Assembly: GCA_037954665.1 (NCBI GenBank)
Contig: JBBMOL010000194.1
Location: 201,001 to 265,000, forward strand
Reading direction: 5' to 3'
Length of the DNA stretch: 64,000 nt
Origin: Laguncularia racemosa
Lineage: Eukaryota; Streptophyta; Magnoliopsida; Myrtales; Combretaceae
The notes beneath the pieces were generated by a model, which saw only the letters and a list, made by a program, of their open reading frames with translations, made no database searches and was not told the DNA's origin. Each line of letters starts with the position of its first letter. Positions within the stretch are counted from its first letter, which is position 1. The position numbers and the translations under genes were made by a program. Shown one piece after another: positions 54,555 to 64,000 of the stretch.

Positions 54555-55785
54555 TGATAGGAATCAAAATCCTTCAAGACCTATTATTAAGGCAAGAGCT
54601 AAAAGATTTCAAATCTTGGTGATGAGGGCCCATTTTGAGCACATCGATGCCGAAATTATTTGTTTACTAACCTCTTTTCTCTTATTGATATATTGTATAT
54701 TCCAACAAACACACTTATCATGCTTTACAAGGCGATGGACAAACTCACTAAGACTCAACTTGTGGGTTATCTATGGACTGACCTAAACCGGTAATGAGCT
54801 GGGCCGATGAATCCAATGGAAGAGCTATTATGACGAAGACTATTTTTATTTATAATTATTTCTTTGGACTATTTATGTTTTAATCTTTCTTTTGAGACAC
54901 TTTTCATTTGCTTGTAATTACGTTTTTAGGATTACCCACCCTAAAAGTGGCATAGTTGTAATTTTGTGAACTTTTTAACCCTAAAGGGAGCAAGTATAAA
55001 TGCTTGCTTAAGTAGGATTTTTGGGGGAGAATATTTTCAGAATTAGACATACACTTTACGTGAGAGAATTAGGGTTCTTCGTTAGTTCAATTCCTCTTAT
55101 CAATTTCAATCTTAAGAGTTAGAATGGTGGCGAGTGCAACAAGGAGAAATTGTGAGTTGTATCAATTTCCATTTGTTGTGTTTCTTTTCTTCTCTAGTGA
55201 GTCACATCTAGGGTTGGATTGAAGCTCTCTTGGTCAGATTTGATTGCATTTGTAATCAAATTATTATTACTTAATTGATTGGTTTTTAGCACTTCTTATT
55301 TACCATCAATATTTGCTTCATTTGAACCATGGTTTACATTGTTGGGAAAGGGGATCTCGGAGGTGGTTCTTGTTCATTTTGTGTGTTAATCACGTGGGAT
55401 TTCAAGTGTATTTAGTGTTGCAATTGAGGATTTCATCTTCGTAATATTGCTCCCTTGAAAACTATAACATTCAGCTCATCTTACATCATAAGGGATCACG
55501 CAATTTTGTTGTCCTTTGAACCGATTTTGATCTTGTCATTTTGGAGTTGTACAAGTGGTTTATTTGCATGTGCTTAAACCCCATGTAGGCACATCATCTT
55601 TTTTGGTATCAGAGCTGCACATACTTGGTTCATTTCAATATTGATCACGTGGTGTTGTGGAATTGGTTATAGATTATGAGAATTGACGCCATTGTTCATG
55701 TGATTGGAAGCTAGTTTGAATGACATTGTCTAATTGTCTTTCAAATTGGTTTTGCATGTGTGTAATCTTGGTTTTAGGCACATCA
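54555..55785 (+). repeat. 5' LTR of the A element in C's 3' LTR
   Basis: TGATAGGAATC...GGCACATCA. Contains an intact internal PBS copy TGGTATCAGAGC at 55604-55615, 187 bases before the true one. TACTAAC at 54665-54671. Confidence 0.95.
54990..55007 (+). promoter_or_regulatory. Palindromic TATA element (one mismatch)
   Basis: GCAAGTATAAATGCTTGC; one A to G change in the right arm. Confidence 0.65.
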
Positions 55786-55790
55786 TCTTT

Positions 55791-55802
55791 TGGTATCAGA
55801 GC
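55791..55802 (+). other. Primer binding site of the A element in C's 3' LTR
   Basis: TGGTATCAGAGC, exact, five bases after the LTR end. Confidence 0.9.
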
Positions 55803-56721
55803 TTGAGGTTGTGAGAAGGGTTATTTGATTTTGAATTTTAGAAATTTAGGGTTCATGTTCTTACATCTTCAATTCCGAAATTGAGAGTAAATTGAAATTG
55901 TTATTGTAATTACTTGAAGTGGTGTGATTGTCTTGAGTGGAAGTTGAACTTGCTGCTTGTTGGTGTGAGTTTTGAGTACTTATTGAAGCTTCTATGTTGT
56001 AGACTTCACCGTGCAGGAAGAAGAGAGTTAGTGCATTTTTTTGAATATAAATTCGGAAGTGTAAAGTGTCTCCAATTGTGTAAGAAGAAGAATTGTGGAA
56101 TTTACATGTTTGTTTTCGAAAAATAGAGGGTGTAATTGAGCATTTCCAAATTTGAGTTGTATGGAAGATTTAGAAATTATTTGATTTTCAAAACAAACAT
56201 TAAGTTGAAGAAGTTAATGTATGGTTGTTTGAATTTGAAAATTACTTCTTACCAATTGTAAAAGGGTTACAATTAGTGAAGCGGTTTGATTTTCAAATTT
56301 GAATTGTTGTTGTTTTGGTGTATAAGTTGCAGTTTTCTTTGGCATTTGTAGTGGTGAAACTTGTATGTTTGGGAGTGTGAACCGTGGAGTGTGTGTAGAC
56401 TTATGTTTGCAAAATTTTGTGAAGGTTATGTGCATTTCGGTGTAGATTATTTTTCGTGTGTACATTGTGGACAATTGTAGTAGGCATGAGTGAAGTAGCA
56501 CCGTAAGCAAAGGGGAAGTTGTGTGGCGGTGAATGGTGTGTTGTATATGTGTTTAATTTCCGCCAATTGTATATTTAAGTGGTGTGAAGCCAAGGTAAGA
56601 ATAAGAAAAGTTGAGTAGTAGAATTTAAAATTCAAAGAAGTCAATAAAGTGTGAAAGTAATTGAACTGGTTACTTAAACACTTGTAGTTGAATTTAATTC
56701 TATCTACTTGAAAGTAGTTAA
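55803..56721 (+). other. Untranslated leader of this A element (no gene)
   Basis: One leader repeat at 56180-56260 (TTTTCAAAACAAACATTAAG, then TTTGAATTTGAAA, then CTTCTTACCAATTGT). Shorter than the array leader; one repeat copy appears missing. Confidence 0.7.
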
Positions 56722-57382
56722 ATGTACTTCACTTGTAGCTTGGTTGTGTACTTGAACCATAGAAGTGTGAAGATAATTATTGTGTTGTTGGGTTTAAACA
56801 TAATCATGTCTAGTGAGATGTTTCATTATACTAATGTATTACATCGGACATTGACTACATTTACTACTAAGGATGATGAACAAAGGGAAAACTTGTTCCA
56901 TACCCCTTGTAGGGTAAAAGGAAATTTATGTGTCCTTATAGTTGATGGTGGTAGTTATACCAATGTGGTAGCAGCATCGTTAGTATCAAAACTAAAACTT
57001 GCTACTACTCCATATCTTGAACCGTATAAATTACATTGGCTTAGTGATCAGGGGAGTTTGCATGTGACCCAAAGAGCTAGGGTACCTTTCAGTGTAGGGG
57101 ATAAATACTAAAGTGAAATCGAGTGTGATATTCTATCTATGTATGCATCCTATAGATTGCTTAGCAGGCCTTAGTTATATGATAGGAGGGTCTTACATGA
57201 TGGCTTCAGGAATACTTATGTATTTTAGAAGGAGGGAAAACATATTATTCTAAATCTGATGTCGCCTTCAGGGGTCTAAAAGGTTTAGCAATAGATCCGT
57301 AGACCATCAGAGATTCCTAAGAATCACAACCACATGAACCAACCTTTAGAGGGCCACATTGTGCAGAAGTAGACATGCCAAC
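56722..57382 (+). pseudogene. Protease of this A element
   Basis: MSSEMFHYTNVLHRTLTTF at 56805, DDEQRENLFHTPCRVKGNLC, LIVDGGSYTNVVAASLVSKL, YKLHWLSDQGSLHVTQRARV, FSVGDKY then a stop at 57109-57111, then more of the protease with several stops (LLSRP, YDRRVLHDGFRNTYVF). Cut off at 57382 by E2. Confidence 0.85.
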
Positions 57383-58818
57383 TGATCATTGCCAATCGTA
57401 GTTTTAATAAATTGAATTCTTGTTCTTAATCTTACTACGAAGCAATAGGCAAGCGCACCTATCGTAGCATAATATAGCGAGTAAGCATAAGGTCGTCCCT
57501 CAGAGATACACCAACTACTAGTACTAACTCCGTTCCTATTATCTAACCGCCGCTTAAATATGTTGGTTGAAATTTAATTACCCTAATCTTAAAACTAATA
57601 ACTCACTAACAACAATGGTTCTGAAGATTTATCAATTAACAAAAGCAACCTAGATCTTATTCTACTCCTTCTCTATCATGTAATTCATTAGATTTATGAA
57701 GATTGGCGTAATTGACTTCTTATACTATCGAATTCTCTAGTCAAGTTAACTACTTTCTCATGTATATTAACCTATCTAATCCTAGGTTTATCAAATAGGA
57801 TCTCTCCTTAGTTAATAGCAACCTAGAATTGCATAAAGCACATGAATTCGCATAAAAATAATCGATGTAAACAGAAGACTCTTGTTTCCTATCTCTAGAA
57901 GAACAATCAAATCTCATTAATTGCATTAAATCTAATCATAAGAGCAATTTCTCAATTAACTAATATGATATCATGCATAAATTCATATTCCGGATCTATG
58001 AATCTAAGAAACAATTGAAGGGCATGCAATTAATCATAAGAAAGCCAACAACTTCACATTAAAAACCAAATCTTCATCACATGACAGAGAAGTTTCAAAT
58101 AAAATCTAGATTTAGGGTCTACTCCTCCATAAATTAGACAAAAGAAATGCAATTACTGGAAGAATAAATAAAATTCATAGTCACAACCCTTAAAGATAGA
58201 ATCTTCTTCTTCGTGGGTCTTCAATCTCCCTTGGAATCGACAAAATCTTCTTTCCCTTGCTGTTATGAGAGTCAGAGCAAATAAAAAATTCATAATCTCC
58301 TTTCTAGGGCAAACTAACGGTCTATTTATACATATACCCCGGTTGGATATATACACAAGTGGATACACGAGTAGTGTATCTCGTTCGTGTATCTCATGCT
58401 TGCTTCCAAGTGTCCTTAGGTGAATATACACGAGCAAGTACATGGGAGTGTACATTGGTCGTATATTTGAAACATCGTTGAACAGCAGCAAAACTTAGAT
58501 ACACAAGCAAAGTACATGGGCGTATACTTTGCTCGTGTACTTTCCAGACATCCGCTTCAGTATACACAAGCAAAGTACATGGGTGTGTATCTCACTTGTG
58601 TACTTTCCAGAATTCTTTTCTTCACATATAATGTATCCAATTCCTTCCAAACTTGATCCGACTCTTCAAAACTCCTTCCCTTAGCTCCAAAATACTCTAG
58701 AAGATCCTGAAATTAACATTCATTCCATTAAGCATCCTTTTCTTCAACAAATCATCTAAAAATTCAACAATAAAGCACAATTTCATTACTCTAGATAAGG
58801 GTATTTTGCGACTTATCA
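57383..58818 (-). mobile_element. Solo LTR E2 (Athila-like)
   Basis: TGATCATTGCC...GCGACTTATCA, 1436 bp, same family as 7666-9095. Flanks CCAAC (57378-57382) and CTAAC (58819-58823), one difference. Minisatellite reduced to about two units at 58500-58615, and about 110 bp (58615-58730) is present here that E1 lacks. Confidence 0.9.
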
Positions 58819-58823
58819 CTAAC

Positions 58824-59271
58824 CTTCAAAGGTACTAGAGACTCCTGAGCAGTTGAGTAAACCATTGGAGAATTATGAGGGTCAGAGTCAAATGAGCCCA
58901 TCATCAGAGAGCCAGACTATTTAGAGATAGTTGTGTTCACCTTCAAAGGTTTCAGAGGGTCATGAGCAGTCAGACCAACCATTAGAGGGCCATGAGGGTC
59001 AGTGCCATATAGATGAGCTAGAGAAGGAGAAAAAAAATTCAATGGAACGGGTTGAGATAGGGGAGACCTCAGTGGATAATGGGTCATTATTTGTGTTGTA
59101 GATGAGCTACATCCTAGAAATGGAGGAGAGAAAACAATCACCCCCTGTGATATTTCAGATATTGGGATTCTGTAGTGATACTTCTCTAAGTGGCTTACTA
59201 GGTGGAAATAGAGTCTTTACAGCATTTGATCTATTAGATTTGAGGACAAATCTTTTTGAGGCTTGAGGAGA
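58824..59271 (+). pseudogene. Repeat tail of this A element
   Basis: Equivalent of 44820-45310, with many stops and frame changes. Recognisable pieces in different frames include the LVDN-like block near 59075 and a degraded FQILGFC-like segment near 59150. Ends with GCTTGAGGAGA polypurine tract before the LTR. Confidence 0.8.
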
Positions 59272-60502
59272 TTATAGGAATCAAAATCCGTTAAGACCTA
59301 TCATTAGAGCAAGAGCCAAAGGATTTCAAATCTTGGTGATGAGGGCCCATTTTGAGCACATCGACCCCAAAATTATTTGTTTACTAACCTCTTTTCTCTT
59401 ATTCATATATTGTATATTCCAACAGGTAAACTCATCATGCTTTACATGGCGATGGACAAACTCATTAAGACACAGCTTATGGGTTATCCATGGATCGACC
59501 GAAACCGATGATTAGTTGGGCCAACGAATCCTATAGAAGAACTAGCATGATGAAGACTATTTTCATTTATAATTATTTCTTTGGACTATTTATGTTGTAA
59601 TCTTTCTTTTGGGACACTTTTCTTTTTCTTGTAATTACGTTTTTACGACCGGCCATCCTAAAAGTGGCATAGTTGTAATTTTGTGAACATTTTAATCCTA
59701 AAGCGAGCAAGTATAAATACTTGCTTAAGTAGGGCTTTTGGGGGAGAATATTTTTAGAATTAGACATACACTTTATGTGAGAGAATTAGGATTCTTCCTT
59801 AGTTCAATTCCTCTTATCAATTTCAATCACAAGAGTTGGAGTTATGGCGAGTGCAACAAGGAGAAATTGTGAGTTGTATCAATTTCTATTTGTTATGTTT
59901 CTTTTCTTCTCTAGTGAGTCAAATCTAGGGTTGGATTGAAGCTCTTTTGGTCAGATTTGATTGCATTTGTAATTAAATTATTATTGCTTAATTGATTGGT
60001 TTTTAGCACTTGTTATTTACCATCAATATTTGCTTCATTTGAACCGTGGTTTACATTGTAGGGAAAGGGGACCTCGGAGGTGGTTCTTGTTGATTTTGTG
60101 TGTTAATTATGTGGGATTTCAAGTGTATTTAGTCTTGCAATTGAGGATTTCATCTTTGTAATATTGTTCCCTTGAAAACTATAACATTCGGCTTATCTTA
60201 CATCATAAGGGATCACACAATTTTGTTGTCCTTTGAACCGATTTTGATCTTATCATTTAGGAGTTGTACAATTGGTTTATTTGCATGTTCTTAAACCCCA
60301 TTTAGCCACATCATCTTTTTTGGTATCAGAGCTGCACACACTTGGTTCATTTCAATATTGATCACGTGGTGTTGTGGAATTGGTTATAGATCTTGAGAAT
60401 TGACACTATTGTTCATGTGATTGGAAGCTAGTTTAAATGACATTGTCAAATTGTCTTTCAAATTGGTTTTTCATGTGCTTAATCTTGGTTTTAGGCACAT
60501 CA
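59272..60502 (+). repeat. 3' LTR of the A element in C's 3' LTR
   Basis: 1231 bp, begins TTATAGGAATC (TG changed to TT), ends GGCACATCA. Internal PBS copy TGGTATCAGAGC at 60321-60332, TACTAAC at 59382-59388 followed by CCAACAGGTA. Confidence 0.95.
59707..59724 (+). promoter_or_regulatory. Palindromic TATA element, perfect
   Basis: GCAAGTATAAATACTTGC. Confidence 0.7.
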
Positions 60503-60754
60503 TCATGGAATAGAATTTTACAAACACTTTTTCATGGAACACGAAGCCCTCTTTTGTTTTATACAAAAGAACTCTCCTTTAGGAATTCCTCAACCAAATC
60601 ACTATAGGAAACCCTTAATTGATAACTTAGGTTTGAGTCAACAGGTGTGATTTGGGTCTAGTTCCGTGCTACTTGTTCAAGACGATCCATGGGGAATTGA
60701 TTCAAATAGTGTACGTTAGGTTCTAGGTTTAATTTACCTAAGGTTCACTCATCA
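60503..60754 (+). repeat. 3' LTR of C, second part
   Basis: Resumes after the A element; has the CTTTTGT...ACAAAAG hairpin near 60551-60569 and ends ACTCATCA. End of element C. Confidence 0.9.
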
Positions 60755-61095
60755 ATTTTTATCTCTAATAAAGTCTCCTCAACAAAACCTAAACAACAAG
60801 TATTTATACCATACCTAAATATGGAAAAAATAACCTAAGTAACTAGTACACATGGTCGGTCCCTTCAAGCTTCAATCACGATCACAAGGACCAAACACAA
60901 GATCGGTTCTCCCTTAGTTTAATTCGGTTCATAATGGACTATGACCCATTCATAACCCAATTACTATTGTGTTTGGTCGTCTTCCTATAATATTGACAAT
61001 TGTACCTGCTTAAAAAAGGCAAAACAAATTTCATCAAATAAATAAAGACAGAATGTGAATATCTCGGTTCCTTTTGTTCGAGAAGATTTTGTTGA
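60755..61095 (-). repeat. LTR of element I, right part
   Basis: Continues 20308: the A-type order CTCCTCAACAAAACC, then TATTTATACC (60801-60810; minus-strand TATA, palindrome mostly lost), then a segment with the acceptor-like GTACCTGC (minus GCAGGTAC). Cut at 61095 by the J LTR; the rest of I is outside the window. Confidence 0.6.
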
Positions 61096-62435
61096 TGATC
61101 GTAGTCACACAAATTAAAATAAATCCATTCACTCTCACTCTTTTCTCATGATCAAACAGCCAAGTGTACCTATCGGATTAAAGTAGTATAGAGTTCAAGC
61201 TCGGATATCGTTCCCTCTGAGATCTACGAGTACTAAAACTGACCCTAAGCCTACTATCTAACCGTACAATATCGAATGAGTTTTCTTAATTAAATTAAAC
61301 AAAACGTTAAGACAAGAATACTAAAAAAAAATGAATTAAAATTATCAAATCCAATAATCAGCAATATACCCTTCCTTTACTACTCCTCCAATTATCATGT
61401 AACTTTATCTCATAAAAAATCAATTACCAGATAATGATTATCTCTAAACCATGGGAATTCTATCACTAAGCTAATGTTTCTCCCGAAATCATTGACTCCT
61501 AACCCTAATTATCTTAATAAAGATTCCTCTTTTATAAAAAATAATCAGAATTGCATTAATGCGTAAAAGTCCTCGATTAGATCAAATTGTCCTATTCAAC
61601 CTCATACAGGAAACTCATGCTTTCTATCCCTAGATTGCATACGAGCCTCTTCATTCATGTGTGATCTATTCAGATAAGCGATTTCCTAATCAACATATAA
61701 GAAATCAATGTAAATTCAATGTTGGCCATACAACAAATTAACAACACAAAGAATAACATGAATAAATTCAAAGATCCTCAATTATCTAAGAATTATGCAA
61801 TCAAATCCAATGTTACATGACAATTGGAGTTTCGTAAAGTTCAGGTATAAACAAATTTAGTTACACATGGTTTCAGAAATACAGATCAAATAAATGATAA
61901 AACCCATGTGAAGAACCCTTCGAGATTGAATGTTGTTGAAGTCAAATCCTCATCCCTCAAAGAGTTGCCAAAATGTCCCTCTTTTTCTCTTCGGTTTGCC
62001 CTTTCATTTTCCCCCCTTTTTCTCGTCCCCAAAAAATACCAAAAATCTTGGAAGAAACTTGTATAACGCAGAGTTGAATCAACTACACGACTGTCATACA
62101 CGGCCGTGTAGTTGAGGCGTGGCTAACATCGCACCATACTCACTTCATATACACGGCCGTGTATTATGACCGCGTAACCTTCTGTGAGTGTATCAAATCC
62201 AATATACGGCTATGATACATGCCCGTGTATCTATCATGATGCACTTTTGGACACTTTTCTTCATGTAATCCACTTCGACTCTTGCAAATGTTGATCATTC
62301 TTTCTTCATAGGTCCTTTTAATTCTTGAAACTAAAATAGCTTTCCTTTAAGTACCAAAGTCTTTTAAAACGTAATTAACTTACTTCAAAAGCAACTCAAA
62401 CCCATAAAAATATAAGTGTTAATTTATCCTTATCA
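61096..62435 (-). repeat. LTR of element J (Athila-like, left LTR)
   Basis: TGATCGTAGTCAC...CCTTATCA, about 1340 bp, left border inferred from the family start. Block GCCAAGTGTACCTATCGG near 61161-61178. Two perfect palindromes TACACGGCCGTGTA (62097-62110, 62150-62163). The right LTR lies outside the window, so the target duplication could not be tested. Confidence 0.7.
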
Positions 62436-62645
62436 AACTTCCCCACACTTGAGTTTTTGCTTGTCCTCAAGAAAATTGATTCAACTAAAATTACAAAAAC
62501 AACCTCTCTTTCATGCATAGATATTTTGGGAAGATTTCTACATCATTGATCCTTTGTATACCCAAGCTTATTAACTTTCATTCAATCTCATCATTAATTG
62601 TACACAAAATACCAATACTGGAATTTCAAAATTAATCCAAGTAAA
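62436..62645 (-). other. Start of J's internal region with polypurine-type motif
   Basis: On the minus strand CAAGTGTGGGGAAGTT abuts the LTR (62436-62451), preceded by CTTGAGGACAAGCAA. Cut at 62645 by an A element. No gene. Confidence 0.65.
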
Positions 62646-63694
62646 TGATGTGTCTATTTCCAAGATTAAGCACATGCAAACAAGATTAAAAGACACACAA
62701 ACAATGCCAATCAATCTAGTCCTCAAATGGCGCAAATCCTTAACACTTGTAACCAAATTTTCAATGATGATGTGCTCTGATACCAAATTATGATGTGCTC
62801 AAAGAAAGGGATTCAAGCACAACAAATTGAAGGGATGAAATGGCTATGAAGATCCACGCCACAAGAAGGAAAAAGACTCAAATTCTTCAAGAAACCGAAA
62901 TATTGATGAACAACAATATATGATATAACGTTGATTGCAAGAATGAAAATGAAATGGGATTCAATTTCAATTCAAAGGTGCTTTCAAATTTCGAAATTAG
63001 AACCCTAATTTCATAAGAACAAAAAGTACATAAAAGTAACTAAATCCTCACCAGATATGACTCACTAGTTTGGAATTAGGATCAACTTGTAATTTGTTGA
63101 TATAACACACAACAAATCCAAGCCAACTCGCCACAATTTCACTAAGGAAATTGATAAGAGCAAATGCTTGAAAGAGGCACTCTCTCTCACGGCACAAAGG
63201 GGGTGTTTTTCTCAAATGTTCAAAAGCTCCTCAAAAACCCTAATTTGCAAGTATTTATACTTGCACCCTTTAGGGTTAGAATGACTAGAAAATCACAACT
63301 ATGCCACTATAGGGTGGCCGGTCCTAAAGCAAGATTACAACCAAATAAAATGTCCCATAAAGCTTACAAAATACATGGTTCAAACATAAATTACAAGTAA
63401 AGAAAATAATCTTCAGTAGGCTAGCTTCAAGATGGAATCCGTCGGTTCAACTCATCGCCGGTTCAAGTCGGTCCATAGATAACCCACAACCTGAGTCTTA
63501 GTGAGTTTGTCCATCGCCTTGTGAAACCAAATAAGCATACCTGTTGGAATATACAATTCATGAATAAGATAAAAGAGGTTAGATAATAATTAACTCCAAG
63601 GTTGATCAGCTCGAAATGGGCCCTCATCGCCAAGATTCGAAATCCATCAATTTTTGTCCTAATGATAGGTCTTGTCGGATTTTGATTCCCATCA
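62646..63694 (-). repeat. 3' LTR of the A element in J
   Basis: On the minus strand TGATGGGAATC (63694) to ACACATCA (62646), 1049 bp. The distal end is duplicated (units start 62646 and 62791, 145 bp), with an exact PBS copy between them at 62774-62785. Confidence 0.9.
63247..63264 (-). promoter_or_regulatory. Palindromic TATA element, perfect
   Basis: GCAAGTATTTATACTTGC, plus strand. Confidence 0.7.
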
Positions 63695-63996
63695 TCTCCT
63701 TGGACCACAAAAAGATTTGACCTCAAATCTTGTAGCTCAAATGCAACAGAGACTCCGTTTTCCAAAAGCAATACATCTAAAGGAGTATCTCTACAGAATC
63801 CCAATATCTGAAATACCATAGTAGATGATTGTTTTCTTTCCTCCATTTCTTGGATGTATTTCTTCTGTAACAAAAACAAGGACTCATTATCTACTGATGT
63901 TTCCTCTGTCTCAACCCATTCCATCAGGTTTGTTTCCTCTTTTTCTGACTCATCTATATGATGTTGATCCCCAGGGTTTTCTAATGGTTGACCCAA
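63463..63996 (-). CDS. A-element tail frame running from the repeat tail into the LTR (5' end outside window)
   Basis: 177 codons, no stop. MGQPLENPGDQHHIDESEKE, then the conserved block ETSVDNESLFLLQKKYIQEM, FQILGFCRDTPLDVLLLENG and FELQDLRSNLFVVQGDD. Without a break it crosses the polypurine tract and the LTR start (63694) into NQNPTRPIIRTKIDGFRILA, a hydrophobic stretch NYYLTSFILFMNCIFQQVCL and RRWTNSLRLRLWVIYGPT. It is the only copy in the window where tail, tract and LTR-encoded end form one open frame. No known domain. Confidence 0.75.
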   Translation of the reverse strand: MGQPLENPGDQHHIDESEKEETNLMEWVETEETSVDNESLFLLQKKYIQEMEERKQSSTMVFQILGFCRDTPLDVLLLENGVSVAFELQDLRSNLFVVQGDDGNQNPTRPIIRTKIDGFRILAMRAHFELINLGVNYYLTSFILFMNCIFQQVCLFGFTRRWTNSLRLRLWVIYGPT

Positions 63997-64000
63997 CTGA

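Larger units (their letters stand above)
54555..60502 (+). mobile_element. Complete A element in C's 3' LTR, itself cut by solo LTR E2
   Basis: LTRs 54555-55785 and 59272-60502, both 1231 bp, exact duplication TCATG (54550-54554, 60503-60507). Exact initiator-Met PBS, leader, protease, tail. The solo LTR 57383-58818 sits between protease and tail. No gag, RT or integrase. Confidence 0.95.
20309..60754 (+). mobile_element. Element C, Ty3/gypsy element split by five nested insertions
   Basis: 5' LTR 20309-25721 (cut by D), initiator-Met type PBS, gag, protease (cut by F), RT, RNase H, integrase (cut by B), 3' LTR 54110-60754 (cut by A). LTRs start TGATGAGGATCATCTAGC and end CATCA. Without inserts they are about 694 and 692 bp. 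It inserted into an I LTR at ATTT(T). Pol runs into the 3' LTR. Net length is about 7 kb, with many stops. Integrase lacks part of its zinc finger. No chromodomain seen. A CRM-like lineage is possible, since pol overlapping the LTR is known there, but this is inference. Confidence 0.85.

Overview
The window is a piece of plant nuclear DNA made almost entirely of nested Ty3/gypsy LTR retrotransposons. I found no host gene, rRNA, tRNA or CRISPR array. Evidence for a plant: Athila-type gag-protease with a PBS matching tRNA-Asp, a Tekay/Del-type chromovirus with a chromodomain, several LTR families with the initiator-Met PBS TGGTATCAGAGC, high A+T content, and insertions stacked about six deep, as in pericentromeric heterochromatin of a large plant genome. 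Nearly every reading frame carries stops or frameshifts. Element names used here are local: M, H, I, C, D, F, B, G, E, J, and superfamily A with its sub-variant K.

Layout. 1-3595: two K elements of opposite strand; the + one sits inside the leader of the - one. 3596-15033: a minus-strand Tekay/Del-like element M (3' LTR, chromodomain, integrase, RT, protease, gag). Its LTR is interrupted by the Athila-like element G (4841-10795), which holds a solo LTR, E1. 15034-19852: H, a + strand gag-protease-RT-RNaseH element cutting M's gag; its LTR holds a solo A LTR. 19853-20308 and 60755-61095: the split LTR of I (minus), which cuts H's RNase H. 20309-60754: the + strand element C, split by (i) D, a 4.7 kb minus-strand Athila-like non-autonomous element in its 5' LTR, (ii) a solo A LTR in its leader, (iii) an Athila element F in its protease, itself cut by a complete A element, (iv) element B in its integrase, itself cut by a tandem A array (LTR-internal-LTR-internal-LTR), and (v) a complete A element in its 3' LTR, itself cut by the solo LTR E2. 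61096-64000: an Athila-like LTR and internal start (J), cut by an A element that runs off the window. Most borders are fixed by 5-bp target duplications: ACTAT, ATTAG, CCTTA, CAAAA, TGAAG, CACTT and TCATG are exact; CTGGA/CTAGA, GAACA/CAACA and CCAAC/CTAAC differ by one base.

How the parts relate. A is the most interesting component: a repeatedly inserted family with 1.0-1.4 kb LTRs whose only recognisable domain is a retropepsin, followed by a Q/L/E/D-rich repeat tail and a conserved C-terminal block that reads through the polypurine tract into the 3' LTR. It has no gag, RT, RNase H or integrase. Its protease, LTR ends and PBS match H, which does carry gag and RT-RNaseH, so H-like elements are the natural candidate helpers. 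A LTRs also carry a near-perfect palindrome around the TATA box and tandem duplications of LTR end plus PBS inside the LTR.
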